Below the pieces are notes generated by a model. That model saw nothing but the letters and a program-made list of their open reading frames with translations, did not search any database and had not been told where the DNA came from. Shown one piece after another: positions 9,664-19,653 of a stretch of 64,000 bases of DNA. Position numbers and translations under genes: made by a program. The stretch lies in NCBI RefSeq assembly GCF_025972045.1, contig NZ_JAPDHX010000007.1:61676-125675 (forward strand), in the 5' to 3' direction. Each line of letters starts with the position of its first letter. Position 1 is the stretch's first letter. Source of the DNA: Micropruina sonneratiae. Lineage in GTDB: Bacteria; Actinomycetota; Actinomycetes; Propionibacteriales; Propionibacteriaceae.

Positions 9664-9938
9664 GATGCTCCTCGTGGTTGCGGATGTGTGTGTTGCTGTT
9701 CGGCCGCCCAGGCCCGCGCGGCGTCTGTGCCGGGAACGGGGTCGTAGCCGCCGAGCGACCAGGGGTGGCAACGGCCCAGCCTGCGCGCCGCGAGCCCGGT
9801 GCCGCGCCAGGCGCCGTGCACCGTGACCGCTTCGAGCGCGTACGCCGAACAGGAGGGATAGAACTTGCACACCTGCCCGTACAGCGGACTTATCAGGAAG
9901 CGGTACGCCCTCAACAGCGCGATCAGCACGACCCTCAT
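9660..9938 (-). CDS. yidD: YidD membrane protein insertion efficiency factor
   Basis: A 92-aa protein with the YidD signature: RAYRFLISPLYGQVCKFYPSCSAYALEAV and the second half HGAWRGTGLAARRLGRCHPW then GGYDPVP. It assists YidC-dependent insertion at the inner face of the membrane. The ATG at 9938 overlaps the rnpA stop (ATGA), and its own stop overlaps the yidC start, so the three genes are translationally coupled. Confidence 0.95.
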   Translation of the reverse strand: MRVVLIALLRAYRFLISPLYGQVCKFYPSCSAYALEAVTVHGAWRGTGLAARRLGRCHPWSLGGYDPVPGTDAARAWAAEQQHTHPQPRGAS

Positions 9939-10267
9939 CGGCTTGCCAGCCGTTCGGTGGCGCTGGTCCAGGCGGAGTCGAGATCGCCGGCCACCGGCCC
10001 GTGGTGGGGCAGGGCACGCACCACGACGTCCACGGTGAACGGCGTGCCGGCCAGCCGGCCGGCCACCAGGTGACGCAGCTGCCGCTTCACCCGGTTGCGG
10101 GTGACGGCGTTGCCGACCGCCTTCGAGACGACGAAGCCCGCCCGCGACGGCGGAGTATCGGTGCGCAGCATGTGCAGCACCAGCGAGGGGCGTCCACAAC
10201 GGATGCCCCGGCGCGTGGTGGCACGGAACTCCTCGGCGGTCCGTAGCCGTGCCGACTTGGCCAGCAC
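9935..10267 (-). CDS. rnpA: Ribonuclease P protein component
   Basis: About 110 aa, basic. The signature RNRVKRQLRHLV follows FVVSKAVGNAVTRN. It binds the RNase P RNA and helps process tRNA 5' ends. The frame is open to 10378, but VLAKSARLRTAEEFR at GTG 10267 is where the family normally begins; the longer form would run through rpmH. It lies 22 bp after rpmH. Confidence 0.92.
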   Translation of the reverse strand: MLAKSARLRTAEEFRATTRRGIRCGRPSLVLHMLRTDTPPSRAGFVVSKAVGNAVTRNRVKRQLRHLVAGRLAGTPFTVDVVVRALPHHGPVAGDLDSAWTSATERLASR

Positions 10268-10289
10268 CTGACGGCTCGACGGGGCTTGA

Positions 10290-10427
10290 TCAGCCGGCGA
10301 GACGGGCGCGGCCGCGGCTACGGCGGGCCGAGATGATGGCGCGGCCGGCGCGGGTGCGCATCCGCAGGCGGAAGCCATGGGTACGGCTGCGGCGCCGGTT
10401 GCTCGGCTGGAAGGTGCGCTTGCTCAC
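10290..10427 (-). CDS. rpmH: 50S ribosomal protein L34
   Basis: A 45-aa, very basic protein, whose sequence [18 protein letters not shown] is the conserved start of L34. The GTG start at 10427 has GGGAGC 7 bp upstream. It heads the leftward operon rpmH-rnpA-yidD-yidC-jag in the classic oriC arrangement. Confidence 0.97.
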   Translation of the reverse strand: MSKRTFQPSNRRRSRTHGFRLRMRTRAGRAIISARRSRGRARLAG

Positions 10428-10606
10428 GGTAGTGCTCCCCGTTTCAATGTCTTGCTCGAACCGATGCGCCCACTCCGGGCGCACGCGAAGAGTCGCTGGC
10501 GGCGACCTGCCAAGGTTACGCGGGGGTGGCAAGCGGGGGCAAACCGGGGCCGTCGGACGCCGTCGAGGCGACACGCCGAGGGGACGGGAAAATCCTGAAA
10601 ACGGGT

Positions 10607-10635
10607 TTGCAGATGGCCCCGGGGAGGGCTAGCGT
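10607..10635 (+). promoter_or_regulatory. Putative dnaA promoter
   Basis: TTGCAG (10607-10612) and TAGCGT (10630-10635) are separated by 17 bp, a reasonable housekeeping-sigma promoter in a high-GC actinobacterium, about 120 bp before dnaA. The surrounding rpmH-dnaA gap (10428-10754) contains no gene; it also has a CTGTGGAAA sequence near 10690 that resembles a DnaA box and might mediate autoregulation. Confidence 0.4.
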
Positions 10636-10754
10636 TTCGGTCCGTTGGCCCTTCGCTCGTCGTTCCTCCGGACCGTCCGCTTGTTCACACCCTGTGGAAA
10701 ACTCGTGTGGACGGCGAGATCGACCCCAGCCGCACGACAGTGGAGGAAGCGCCC

Positions 10755-12155
10755 GTGCCGGATCACCAGATGACCACCAGCGGGGACGCGCCCGACCTGG
10801 AGGACGCCTGGCGGTTCGTGCGGTCCGCTGCCGACACTCCCTCCCGAGCCTGGTTGGGCAGCACGCGTGCGGCGACCATGCACGACAGCACTTTCATCGT
10901 CAGCGTGCCCAACGACTTCACCCGCAGCCGGGTCGAGACCAGGCTGCGCACGTGGGTCGAGGCGCAGCTGAGCACCTATTTCGGTCGCCCGATCGGCATC
11001 GCGACCGTCATCCTGCCCGGTACCGAGGCGGCAGCCGACGACGAGCCCCTGCTCGACGACAGCCCGCTGCCCTCCAGCGCCGTGCAGGTGCAGGAACCGG
11101 CGCAGGACGATCGGCTCACCGGCCGGCTCAATCCGAAGTACACCTTCGAATCGTTCGTCATCGGCAGCTCGAACCGGTTCGCCCACGCCGCGGCCGTCGC
11201 GGTGGCCGAGGCTCCCGGCAAGGCGTACAACCCGCTGATGATCTACGGCGAGTCCGGGCTCGGCAAGACGCACCTGCTGCACGCGCTCGGCCACTACGTC
11301 CGCAGTTACCACACCAACCGGCGGGTCAAGTACGTCTCGACCGAAGAGCTCACCAACGACTTCATCAACGCGATCACCGACAACCGGACGGCCGACTTCC
11401 GGCGCACCTATCGCGACGTGGACGTGCTGCTGATCGACGACATCCAGTTCCTGGAGTCGAAGATCCAGACGCAGGAGGAGTTCTTCCACACGTTCAACAC
11501 GCTGCACACCGCGCAGAAGCAGATCGTGATCACCTCCGACCGGCCGCCCAAGTCGCTGGAGGCGCTGGAGCCACGGCTGCGCAGCCGTTTCGAGTGGGGA
11601 CTGATGACCGACATCCAGCCGCCCGACCTGGAGACGCGGATCGCCATCCTGCGCAAGAAGGCGGCCGCCGAGCGGCTCACCGCGGGCCCCGACGTGCTGG
11701 AGTTCATCGCCAGCAAGATCCCCACCAACATCCGCGAACTCGAGGGCGCGCTGATCCGGGTGACCGCCTTCGCGAGCCTCAACCGGCAGGAGGTCGACCT
11801 GCCGCTTGCCGAGGTCGTGTTGCGCGACCTCATTCCGCACAGCGACGACATTCCGATCACCGCGGCCCTCATCCAGGCCGAGACCGCCGCCTACTTCTCG
11901 ATCACCACCGACGACCTGTGCGGCACCAGCCGCGTCCAGAGCGTGGTGATCGCCCGGCAGATCGCGATGTACCTGTGTCGCGAGCTCACCGACCTGTCGC
12001 TGCCCAAGCTGGGCCAGTCGTTCGGCGGCCGCGACCACACCACCGTGATGCACGCGGACAAGAAGATCCGCGGCCTGCTCGGTGAGGACCGGAAGATCTT
12101 CAATCAGGTCGCCGAGCTCACCAACCGGATCAAGCAGCGCGCCGCGCGGCGTTGA
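10755..12155 (+). CDS. dnaA: Chromosomal replication initiator DnaA
   Basis: About 466 aa. The AAA+ domain begins at [21 protein letters not shown], with Walker [14 protein letters not shown] and Walker [14 protein letters not shown]; the DnaA signature [11 protein letters not shown] in domain IV binds DnaA boxes. GGAGG at 10742-10746 is 8 bp before GTG 10755, which I prefer to an in-frame GTG at 10707. The N-terminal domain is less like the usual DnaA domain I, and the linker is short and acidic. Confidence 0.96.
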   Translation: MPDHQMTTSGDAPDLEDAWRFVRSAADTPSRAWLGSTRAATMHDSTFIVSVPNDFTRSRVETRLRTWVEAQLSTYFGRPIGIATVILPGTEAAADDEPLLDDSPLPSSAVQVQEPAQDDRLTGRLNPKYTFESFVIGSSNRFAHAAAVAVAEAPGKAYNPLMIYGESGLGKTHLLHALGHYVRSYHTNRRVKYVSTEELTNDFINAITDNRTADFRRTYRDVDVLLIDDIQFLESKIQTQEEFFHTFNTLHTAQKQIVITSDRPPKSLEALEPRLRSRFEWGLMTDIQPPDLETRIAILRKKAAAERLTAGPDVLEFIASKIPTNIRELEGALIRVTAFASLNRQEVDLPLAEVVLRDLIPHSDDIPITAALIQAETAAYFSITTDDLCGTSRVQSVVIARQIAMYLCRELTDLSLPKLGQSFGGRDHTTVMHADKKIRGLLGEDRKIFNQVAELTNRIKQRAARR

Positions 12156-12543
12156 GCCCGGCTCCGCGCCGACTCCGCACCGGTCACGGTGCGTCCTGCT
12201 TCCTTCCCGCGGCCTCGCGGTGCTCACAACTTTCCTGTCGTTCGTCGTGGAAAACCGCTGTGGGTACGGCCCACGACCTGTGGACAACGACGGACGCCGC
12301 GCCGTCGTCCGCATCTTCCACCCGTGTGATTTCGACTTCTCCACAACCGTACGACCAGCCGCATCTGCGGTCCGACAACGGGTTTTGGTGGTTTTCCACA
12401 GTATCCCCAGCAGTGATGACTACGAGGAAACGAATTACGCAAAGAGTCACTAAAAGCAGCGCGCTCCCCATGGTGTGGACGGGGCTCGGTGCCCAGTCGC
12501 TGCGGATATGATCGTCGTCCGGAGTACGAGCAAGGGAGCCTGA
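12156..12543. other. Replication origin region (oriC) between dnaA and dnaN
   Basis: A 388-bp gene-free region with clustered DnaA-box-like sequences on both strands: TGTGGACAA (12279-12287, perfect reverse of TTGTCCACA), TTCTCCACA (12337-12345), TTTTCCACA (12392-12400) and CGTGGAAAA (12246-12254). A stretch near 12418-12455 is clearly less GC-rich than the surroundings and may be the unwinding element. A TATGAT near 12506 could be the dnaN promoter -10. The exact duplex-unwinding site is inference. Confidence 0.85.
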
Positions 12544-13704
12544 GTGAAAATCCGTCTCGATCGTGATGTTCTCGCCGAAGCGGTCGCGTGGACGGCCCGT
12601 AGCCTCCCGACCAGGCCCAGCGTTCCGATCCTCGCCGGCCTGCTGGTCAAGGCGGCCGACGGCCAGGTCGTGATGTCGAGCTTCGACTACGAGACGTCGG
12701 CCCAGATCAGCGTGAAGGCCGAGGTGACCGACGACGGCGTCGCCCTCGTGTCGGGACGCCTGCTGGCCGACATCGCGCGTTCCCTGCCGGGCAAGCCGGT
12801 CGACATCACCGCCGACAGCAGCCGGATGGAACTGGTCTGCGGCAGCGCCCGGTTCACCCTGCAGACCCTGCCGGTGGACGACTACCCGGCCCTGCCGACG
12901 ATGCCCGAGGCGACCGGCACCGTGGCCAGCGAGGACTTCTCCCGTGCCGTCGCGCAGGTCGTGGTGGCCGCCGGCCGCGACGAGCTGCTGCCGGTGTTCA
13001 CCGGCGTCCGGATGGAGATCGAGGGCGACACCCTGTCGCTGCTGGCCACCGACCGGTACCGGATGGCGCTCAAGGAGCTGCCCTGGAGCCCCAGCAGCGG
13101 GCGCACCGACGGTGCGGCGCTGGTGCCGGCCCGGGTGCTGGGCGAGACGGCCAAGTCGATGACATCGGGCGAGGTGGTGACGCTGAGCCTGGCCGGCAGC
13201 AGTTCCGGCGACGGGCTGATCGGCTTCGAGGGCGACGGGCCGGCCGGCGTCCGTGAGATCACCACCCGGCTGCTCGACGGCGAGTTCCCCAAGGTGCGCC
13301 ACCTGATGAGCGTGCAGGCCGCGGTCACGGTGCGGGCCAACACCGCCGAGGTGATCTCCGCGGTGAAGCGGGTCGGGCTGGTGGCCGAGCGCAACACGTC
13401 ACTGCGGATGCTGATCGGTGACCAGGCGATCACCCTCGAGGCCGCCACCGGCGACCAGGCACAGGCCGTCGAGGCCCTCGAGGCGGTGGTCACCGACGAG
13501 ACCGGCGGCGGCCTGGTGATGACGGCCGCCGGCTTCAACCCGCACTACCTGTCGGACGCCCTCGCCGCGCTCGACGCCCCCTACGTCCACTTCGCGTTCA
13601 CCGCCCCGGGCAAGCCCTGCCTGATCACGGCGCTGACCGAACTCGACGGCGACCCGCAGACCGACTACCGCCACGTGATCATGCTGATGCGGCTGCCGGC
13701 CTGA
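12544..13704 (+). CDS. dnaN: DNA polymerase III beta subunit (sliding clamp)
   Basis: A 386-aa processivity clamp. The start VKIRLDRDVLAEAVAWTARSL, the internal LLATDRYRMA motif and the C-terminal MLMRLPA end (the typical clamp ends MPxRL) fit DnaN. GTG at 12544 follows AGGGAG. It lies directly after oriC, as is standard, and is followed 21 bp later by gnd. Confidence 0.97.
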   Translation: MKIRLDRDVLAEAVAWTARSLPTRPSVPILAGLLVKAADGQVVMSSFDYETSAQISVKAEVTDDGVALVSGRLLADIARSLPGKPVDITADSSRMELVCGSARFTLQTLPVDDYPALPTMPEATGTVASEDFSRAVAQVVVAAGRDELLPVFTGVRMEIEGDTLSLLATDRYRMALKELPWSPSSGRTDGAALVPARVLGETAKSMTSGEVVTLSLAGSSSGDGLIGFEGDGPAGVREITTRLLDGEFPKVRHLMSVQAAVTVRANTAEVISAVKRVGLVAERNTSLRMLIGDQAITLEAATGDQAQAVEALEAVVTDETGGGLVMTAAGFNPHYLSDALAALDAPYVHFAFTAPGKPCLITALTELDGDPQTDYRHVIMLMRLPA

Positions 13705-13725
13705 CCACGCACGGAAGGATCCCCC

Positions 13726-14604
13726 ATGGAACTCGGACTCGTCGGCCTGGGCCGGATGGGCGGCAACATGCGCGAACGCCTGCGTCGCGCCGGCCACACC
13801 GTCGTCGGTTACGACCACAACCCCGACGTCACCGATGCTTCGTCCCTGGCCGACATGGTCGGCCGGCTCAGTGGGCCGCGGGTGGTCTGGGTCATGCTGC
13901 CGATCCAGTTCGTCGACGACACCGTTACCGAGCTGGCCGGACTGCTCAGCCCGGGTGACCTGGTCATCGACGGCGGGAACACCCAGTGGGTCGAAGACCA
14001 CAAGCACGAGGCGCAGCTCGCCGACAAGGGAATTCACTTCGTCGACTGCGGCGTGTCGGGCGGCGTGTGGGGGTTGGAGAACGGCTACGCGCTGATGGCG
14101 GGTGGCGATGCCGCCGACGTCGCACTCGCCCAGCCGATCTTCGACGCGCTCAAGCCCGAGGGCGAGTTCGGTTTCGTGCACGCCGGCGACGTCGGCGCCG
14201 GGCACTTCGCCAAGATGGTGCACAACGGCATCGAGTACGGGCTCATGCAGGCCTACGCCGAGGGCTGGGAGTTGCTCGAGAAGGCCGGCGAGGTGAGCAA
14301 CGTCCCGCAGATCTTCAACTCGTGGCGTGAGGGCACCGTCATCCGCTCGTGGCTGCTCGACCTGCTGGTCCGGGCGCTCGACGACGATGAGCACCTGGAC
14401 CGGATCGAGGGCTATGCGGCCGATTCCGGTGAGGGTCGCTGGACGGTGAACGCGGCGGTCGACCTGGGCGTCCCGGTGCCCACCATGGCTGCTGCGCTGT
14501 TCGCTCGCTTCACCTCCCAGCAGGAGGATTCGCCGTCGATGAAGATGGTCGCCGCGATGCGCAACCAGTTCGGCGGCCATCCGGTCAGGACCGAGGGCCA
14601 GTAG
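13726..14604 (+). CDS. gnd: 6-phosphogluconate dehydrogenase (decarboxylating)
   Basis: A 292-aa enzyme of the pentose phosphate pathway producing ribulose-5-phosphate, of the short form found in Actinobacteria. The dinucleotide motif is GLVGLGRMGGNM, then CGVSGGVWGLENGYALMAGG and the catalytic lysine region AGHFAKMVHNGIEYGLMQ. GGAAGG precedes ATG 13726. The dnaN-gnd-recF order is characteristic of this phylum. Confidence 0.93.
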   Translation: MELGLVGLGRMGGNMRERLRRAGHTVVGYDHNPDVTDASSLADMVGRLSGPRVVWVMLPIQFVDDTVTELAGLLSPGDLVIDGGNTQWVEDHKHEAQLADKGIHFVDCGVSGGVWGLENGYALMAGGDAADVALAQPIFDALKPEGEFGFVHAGDVGAGHFAKMVHNGIEYGLMQAYAEGWELLEKAGEVSNVPQIFNSWREGTVIRSWLLDLLVRALDDDEHLDRIEGYAADSGEGRWTVNAAVDLGVPVPTMAAALFARFTSQQEDSPSMKMVAAMRNQFGGHPVRTEGQ

Positions 14605-14625
14605 CTGCTGCCGTAAGGTGACGGC

Positions 14626-15771
14626 GTGTTCGTCACCCACCTCTCGCTCGCGGATTTCCGCTCCTACCCGGGCGTCGAGCTGGCTCTCGACCCGGGAGTG
14701 ACGACGTTCACCGGCGCCAACGGCCAGGGCAAGACGAACCTGGTCGAGGCGGTCGACTACCTGGCCACGCTGGGCTCGCACCGGGTGGCCGGCGAGGTGC
14801 CGCTGGTGCGGCACGGTGCCGAGCGCGCGATCGTCCGGGCGCGGGTGCAGGCGGGCCTGGGCGACTCCCGCCAGTTGCTGCTCGAGGTGGAGCTGATCCC
14901 CGGCCGGCAGAACCGGGCGAGTTTGAACCGGGCACCGCTGCGGCGGCCGCGAGAGCTGCTGGGGGCGCTGCGCACGGTGGTGTTCTCGCCCGAGGACCTG
15001 AGCCTGGTCAAGGGCGACCCCAGTGAGCGTCGGCGCTTCATCGACGAGCTGATCACCACCCGGTGGCCGCGGCTGGCCGGCGTCCGGGCCGACTACGACC
15101 GGGTGCTGAAGCAGCGCGCGACGTTGCTGAAGTCGCTGTCGGGCCGGGGCCGGTCGATCGGCGACGGTGCGGCTGCGACGTTGGAGGTGTGGGACGAGTC
15201 GCTGGCCGGCTTCGGCGCCGAGCTGGTGCACGCCCGGGTCAGGACCTTGACCGACCTCGCCCCGCACGTGGCCGGCGCCTACGCCGCGATCGCGCCTACC
15301 AACAACGACGCAAAGGTGGGCTACCGCAGCCCGATCGCCCCCGAGCCGGCCACCACGGTCGACGAGCTGCAGGCACGGCTGGTGCTGGCGATGGGCGAAC
15401 GCCGGGCCGAGGAGATCGCCCGGGGGTTGTGCCTGGTCGGCCCGCACCGCGACGACCTCACCCTCGAGCTGGGCGAGCTGCCCGCCAAGGGCTACGCCTC
15501 GCACGGCGAATCGTGGTCGTTGGCCCTGTCGCTGAAGCTGGCCTCGTTCGACCTGCTGCGGGCCGACGGTGTGCAACCGGTGCTGATCCTGGACGACGTC
15601 TTCGCCGAGCTCGACCAGATGCGGCGGCAGCGGCTGGCGGGCATGATTGCCGAAGCCGAACAGGTGCTGATCACCGCCGCGGTGCCGGCCGACGTTCCCG
15701 CCGAGCTGGGCGGCCGCCGGTTCCGGGTCGGTGGCGGTGAGGTGAGCGAGGTGGAGCATGCCGGAACCTGA
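14626..15771 (+). CDS. recF: DNA replication and repair protein RecF
   Basis: A 381-aa SMC-like ATPase acting in gap repair with RecO/RecR. Walker A is [15 protein letters not shown], the signature motif is [15 protein letters not shown] and Walker [13 protein letters not shown]. The GTG start at 14626 gives the family start [14 protein letters not shown]. Its end overlaps the DUF721 gene by 14 bp. Confidence 0.96.
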   Translation: MFVTHLSLADFRSYPGVELALDPGVTTFTGANGQGKTNLVEAVDYLATLGSHRVAGEVPLVRHGAERAIVRARVQAGLGDSRQLLLEVELIPGRQNRASLNRAPLRRPRELLGALRTVVFSPEDLSLVKGDPSERRRFIDELITTRWPRLAGVRADYDRVLKQRATLLKSLSGRGRSIGDGAAATLEVWDESLAGFGAELVHARVRTLTDLAPHVAGAYAAIAPTNNDAKVGYRSPIAPEPATTVDELQARLVLAMGERRAEEIARGLCLVGPHRDDLTLELGELPAKGYASHGESWSLALSLKLASFDLLRADGVQPVLILDDVFAELDQMRRQRLAGMIAEAEQVLITAAVPADVPAELGGRRFRVGGGEVSEVEHAGT

Positions 15772-16264
15772 CGCCGGCGAGCACGATCCGACCGGACTCG
15801 AGCTGGCCCGGTTGATCGCGCGCAACGCCCAGGGTCTGCCGGCGACCCAGCCGGCGCCGAAGCAGCGCCGCGAGCCACGGCGTCCGGCCAAGCAGCAGCG
15901 GTCGGGGTCGGATCCGCAACCGCTGGGCGAGGCGATCGACGAGCTGATCACCAGCCGCGGCTGGGACACCGAGGTGAGCCTGCACCATCTGCTCGGACGC
16001 TGGGCAGACCTGGTCGGCCCGGTGAACGCCGAGCATTCCCGGCCGGAGGGGTTCGAGAACGCCGTGCTGCAGGTGCGCACCGACTCGACCGCCTGGGCGA
16101 CCAACCTGCGCATGCTGGCGCCGGCCATCGTCGCGCGGCTCAACGACCAGCTCGGCGACGGCACGGTCACCCGGATCAACGTCAAGGGCCCGGACGCCCC
16201 GAGCTGGAAGCACGGGCTGCGCAGCGTCCGCGACGGCCGTGGCCCGCGGGACACCTACGGCTGA
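15758..16264 (+). CDS. DUF721 (DciA-like) protein
   Basis: A 168-aa protein with a basic linker (residues 20-50) and a C-terminal DUF721 domain with [18 protein letters not shown] and [14 protein letters not shown]. DciA, the best-studied member of this family, loads the replicative helicase in bacteria without DnaC, and this domain order (disordered N-terminus then DUF721) is the one common in Actinobacteria. It overlaps recF and is likely co-transcribed with it. Confidence 0.85.
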   Translation: MPEPDAGEHDPTGLELARLIARNAQGLPATQPAPKQRREPRRPAKQQRSGSDPQPLGEAIDELITSRGWDTEVSLHHLLGRWADLVGPVNAEHSRPEGFENAVLQVRTDSTAWATNLRMLAPAIVARLNDQLGDGTVTRINVKGPDAPSWKHGLRSVRDGRGPRDTYG

Positions 16265-16303
16265 GCCGGTGCGGACTGCCGTCGGTTTAGGATCACGATC
16301 ACC

Positions 16304-17650
16304 ATGCCAGCCCTTCGCACCCTGTCAGGTTCGCTGAACCAACTGGCCACCACGACGGTCGGCGTCTGGTGGCGCTGCCTGCCCCGGCTGCTGGCCATCG
16401 CGGTGCTGGGCTGGGCCGGCTACCGCGTCTTCACCTACCTGGCGGCGATGGCCGTCGACGTCAGTGCCTGGCTCTCGCTGTTCGTGCTGGCCCTGGGTTT
16501 CGTGGTCAACCTGTCCGCGATCATCATCGGCCTGCGGACCGCCGGCGAGGAGTTGCAGATCCGGCAGACCGTGCCGCTGGCCGAGGACGACCCGCGGGAC
16601 AACTCGATCTCGCACCTGTTGTCGATCACCCTGTTGCCGTTCCTGGGCATCTACGCGGTGTTCGACGTGGTCACCGACGCGGCCAACCAGATCCAGGTCA
16701 ACTACTGGGTGCTGAACGGTCTCACCTTCGAACGGCAGGTGCTCAGCCAGCTCAACCCGCAGGCCGAGGGCAACAGCCTGTGGGCGATCGTCGGGCTGAT
16801 CATCGGCCTGTACGTCGCCCGCCGGCTCATCGAACTGTGGTTCGAACGCACCGGCCTGCGACCGCTCGGCCTGCTGTCGGCGCTGGTCGAGGGCTGTTTC
16901 ATGCTGATCGTGGTGATGAGCGGCCGACAGCTCGTGGTCAGCATCGGCAAGTGGGTCGACGATCGCGCCTTCCGGGTGTGGCTCGACTATCCCGGCTGGG
17001 GGTTGCAGCACGTGTTCGGCCTGATCGGCGTCGACGTCGGTGCCTGGCTCGACCAGGTCGGGGCGCTGTGGTGGGACAGCGTCTGGCCCGGTATCAGTGC
17101 GATGGTGGTGGAGCCGATGCTGTGGCTGGCGCTGGCGGCGCTGGTGTTCGGCAACCGGGTGATCTCGGCCGCGGACCTGTGGCGGCAGGGCAGGCCCGTC
17201 ACCCTCAAGTCCCGCCGGGCCGAGGTGAACGTCGGCGAGCGCCAGCGCCGGTTGGCGCTGGAGGTGCAGGAGGCGTTCTTCGGCGACCTGAACGACAAGT
17301 ACCTGCCGACGTGGCAGTCGTTGCGCCTGGTGCTGGGCGTGGGGGCGTCCTTCTTCGCCGCCTTCGTCATCTGTTACGGCGTGCTGGTGACCGGTGAGGA
17401 CTGGCTGACCCGGGGGATGTACTGGGTGCTCGGTGGTCATCCGGCGGCGTTCTGGTCGATGGCCGGACCGTTCATCGACCTGATCTCCACGGCCGTCGGG
17501 GAACCCCTGCGCTGGGCGTTGCTGGCGACGGCCTTCCACACCTGCCTGGCCCTGTTCGCCTCCCGCGGCGGGCAGCCGGTCCCCGACGAACCGGACGCCG
17601 TGGCCGCGGCGGCCGGGGCGGCGCCGGCGTCCGAGGTGACGGAGCGATGA
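16304..17650 (+). CDS. Polytopic membrane protein, unknown
   Basis: A 448-aa protein with around nine hydrophobic segments (e.g. LLAIAVLGWAGYRVFTYLAA, LFVLALGFVVNLSAIIIGL, LLSALVEGCFMLIVVMSG and a C-terminal pair near 380-430). No catalytic motif is recognised. The first of three genes joined by ATGA overlaps; its two partners have single N-terminal helices and extracytoplasmic domains, so together they may form an envelope complex. Located between DUF721 and gyrB where many Actinobacteria have variable content. Confidence 0.7.
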   Translation: MPALRTLSGSLNQLATTTVGVWWRCLPRLLAIAVLGWAGYRVFTYLAAMAVDVSAWLSLFVLALGFVVNLSAIIIGLRTAGEELQIRQTVPLAEDDPRDNSISHLLSITLLPFLGIYAVFDVVTDAANQIQVNYWVLNGLTFERQVLSQLNPQAEGNSLWAIVGLIIGLYVARRLIELWFERTGLRPLGLLSALVEGCFMLIVVMSGRQLVVSIGKWVDDRAFRVWLDYPGWGLQHVFGLIGVDVGAWLDQVGALWWDSVWPGISAMVVEPMLWLALAALVFGNRVISAADLWRQGRPVTLKSRRAEVNVGERQRRLALEVQEAFFGDLNDKYLPTWQSLRLVLGVGASFFAAFVICYGVLVTGEDWLTRGMYWVLGGHPAAFWSMAGPFIDLISTAVGEPLRWALLATAFHTCLALFASRGGQPVPDEPDAVAAAAGAAPASEVTER

Positions 17651-18204
17651 CGGCGCGACTGCGGCGGTGGCTGGTGGCGATCGTCGCCTGCGCGGCGATG
17701 GTCGGCCTGCACGCCTACTCGGGGGAGTTCCCCAACGAGCACGTCAGCAGGGCCTCGGTGGGTACGCCGGCGGCGTTGTACGACGCAACGGTCACGGTCA
17801 ACTCGTACGCGATCGGGCAGGTGCTGTACAACGACACCTTGTTCCAGGGCCGCTCAGGGGTGATCTACCTGGCGGTCAACATCACCATCGCCAATCCGCG
17901 TGGGGAACGCAGCGTGAACTGGCAGGTCGGGGGCGAGGCCAACGGCCGCACATTCGCTGCCAACGACCTGCTCGACATGCCCCAGCCCGGCTTCCGGATC
18001 ACCCAGGATGTGGTGTTCGAGCTCGACCCCGCCGACCTGGCCGGCTTCACCGTCAGCTTCCTGCACCGGGCCACCATCTACGCCTATGACCCCAAGATCG
18101 TCGTCGACCTGGGCATCACGGCCGAACGGGCCGACGAGCTGCTCGCCGCCGACCGGTACGCCACCGTCACCACCGTCAAGGCCACGCCCGAGGTGATCCG
18201 ATGA
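17647..18204 (+). CDS. Membrane-anchored extracytoplasmic protein, unknown
   Basis: A 185-aa protein with an N-terminal signal-anchor (LVAIVACAAMVGLHAYS) and an extracytoplasmic part rich in beta-strand patterns (ATVTVNSYAIGQV, GVIYLAVNITIANP), resembling DUF4352-type immunoglobulin-like domains. It overlaps both neighbours by 4 bp. Function unknown; likely works with the polytopic protein upstream. Confidence 0.65.
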   Translation: MTARLRRWLVAIVACAAMVGLHAYSGEFPNEHVSRASVGTPAALYDATVTVNSYAIGQVLYNDTLFQGRSGVIYLAVNITIANPRGERSVNWQVGGEANGRTFAANDLLDMPQPGFRITQDVVFELDPADLAGFTVSFLHRATIYAYDPKIVVDLGITAERADELLAADRYATVTTVKATPEVIR

Positions 18205-18731
18205 GTGCCCGCGGCCGGCAGTGGCTGGGCACGGCCGCCATCGTGGCGATGGTGCTGGCCCTGACCACCGCGTGGGCGGGCTGGCTGAACGCCCGGTCGA
18301 GCCCGCACTACCAGCAGGCCGGCCCGGGAGCGTTCGCCGATCCGGTGCCCGAGGGCAGCATGCCGATCCGGCTGGCGTCGTTGACCGCCACCCCGGTGCT
18401 GCTCACCGACCGGGACCAGGTGCCGTCCGCGGCCGGCACGGTGTGGGTGGTTGCCCTGCTGGAGTACCAGCCGCCCCCCGACGGCAGCTTCTGCATGGTC
18501 GACCTCGTTGCGGTCGACGGACGCCGCTGGTCGACGGTCAGCGTGCTGGAGTACACCGGCGAGCGTGGGCACGAGGCGGACTGCCTGGCCAAGCCGGGCG
18601 AGCGGGAACCGGTGGCCGAACTGCTGTACCAGGTGCCCGAGGACGTCGTGGACGAACTGGCCGGGCTGGCCAGCAGTTCGACCGGGTACCGCGGCCTGAA
18701 CCCCTACTGGGTCCTCACGCCACCGGGCTGA
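18201..18731 (+). CDS. Membrane-anchored extracytoplasmic protein, unknown
   Basis: A 176-aa protein with an N-terminal helix (AAIVAMVLALTTAWAGWL) and an exported domain containing two cysteines (FCMVDLVAV and EADCLAKPG) that could form a disulfide. No recognised family. Third gene of the ATGA-coupled trio. The convergent gene at 18766 encodes a protein of similar architecture, with PVGTEVDMGPLSISV and a CRNNT cysteine, suggesting a related set. Confidence 0.65.
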   Translation: MSARGRQWLGTAAIVAMVLALTTAWAGWLNARSSPHYQQAGPGAFADPVPEGSMPIRLASLTATPVLLTDRDQVPSAAGTVWVVALLEYQPPPDGSFCMVDLVAVDGRRWSTVSVLEYTGERGHEADCLAKPGEREPVAELLYQVPEDVVDELAGLASSSTGYRGLNPYWVLTPPG

Positions 18732-18765
18732 TGCTTCCCGGCGCCGGCGTGACGGCGACCCTGAC

Positions 18766-19380
18766 TCAGGGTTCGGTCTCGGGTTCGGTCACCACCGGCA
18801 CTTCGAAGCGGTAGGCGATCCGGGCCGCCGACCACACCATGTCGCCCTCGCCGGTGGGGCTGCGGTCGATCCATTCGAGCTCGGAGATGCCCACCGTCAC
18901 CAAGTCGGTGTCGGGGAAGGTGTCGTAGTCGAAGACCAGCTGGCACGGCACCGGCGGGGTGCCCGGATTCAGCGAGTTCGAGCCGCCCAGGGTCTCACCG
19001 GGGCCGAAGAACAGCGAGGCGTCGCCGACGACCTCACGGCTGGTCGGGTGCTGCATCGAGAAGCCGTTGCTGACCAGCCGGTCCGCCGACGACACCAGGG
19101 GTTCGTCGGTGTTGTTGCGGCACATGCCGAACACGTACACGTTCCACTCGCCGTAGCCTTCGCGGGCCAGCGCCCGCTGCACCGAGATGGACAGCGGGCC
19201 CATGTCGACCTCGGTGCCCACCGGCAGCCGGAACAACCGGTCGGTGGCCCGGTTGAAGCCGCCGGCCAACCAGACTCCCGCGGTCAGGGCGAGCACGCAG
19301 GCCAGCACGATCAGCAAAGCCGGAACCGACCGCCCGGGCCGCCCGCCGTCCCCGGGTTCGTCCCCATCGTTCGCCGCCAC
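18766..19380 (-). CDS. Membrane-anchored extracytoplasmic protein, unknown
   Basis: A protein of about 204 aa with an N-terminal helix (VPALLIVLACVLALTAGVWL) and an exported domain. The frame runs open to 20124 but the upstream part is antisense to gyrB; GTG 19380 is the likely start because the transmembrane helix follows at residue about 20. It converges on the three-gene set. The two cysteines (CRNN and PCQLVFDYD) may pair outside the cell. Confidence 0.6.
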   Translation of the reverse strand: MAANDGDEPGDGGRPGRSVPALLIVLACVLALTAGVWLAGGFNRATDRLFRLPVGTEVDMGPLSISVQRALAREGYGEWNVYVFGMCRNNTDEPLVSSADRLVSNGFSMQHPTSREVVGDASLFFGPGETLGGSNSLNPGTPPVPCQLVFDYDTFPDTDLVTVGISELEWIDRSPTGEGDMVWSAARIAYRFEVPVVTEPETEP

Positions 19381-19530
19381 GGCCAGCAGTCTAGGCCGGT
19401 CGGGTCCGTCACGACTGTGAAGGCGGTGCAGCCTGGACGAGTATGGGACCACGTCCACGGGGGGAGATCGGCTCAGATGGCCGTTTCTGGCCCTCCTGGC
19501 CAGAAAGGCGTCCGAAATGGGGGCTGCGGA

Positions 19531-19560
19531 TTGGGGTCCTGGGCATGCAGCCGGTAGACT
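19531..19560 (+). promoter_or_regulatory. Possible gyrB promoter
   Basis: TTGGGG (19531-19536) and TAGACT (19555-19560) with an 18-bp spacer lie about 95 bp before gyrB in a 273-bp intergenic region. The -10 is good; the -35 is weak, so this is tentative. Confidence 0.3.
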
Positions 19561-19653
19561 TGGGAAGGTTCCGAACCCGCCCGCTTCCTCGCGTCCGACG
19601 ACCGGACGTCCGGGCGGGTTCGCGTGAGTGCAAACCCGAGAAGAGGGATCCGA

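Noticed and set aside
13399..16254. 951-aa minus-strand ORF across gnd and recF
   Set aside because: Shadow of three well-supported genes with the same composition bias; no RBS or motif.
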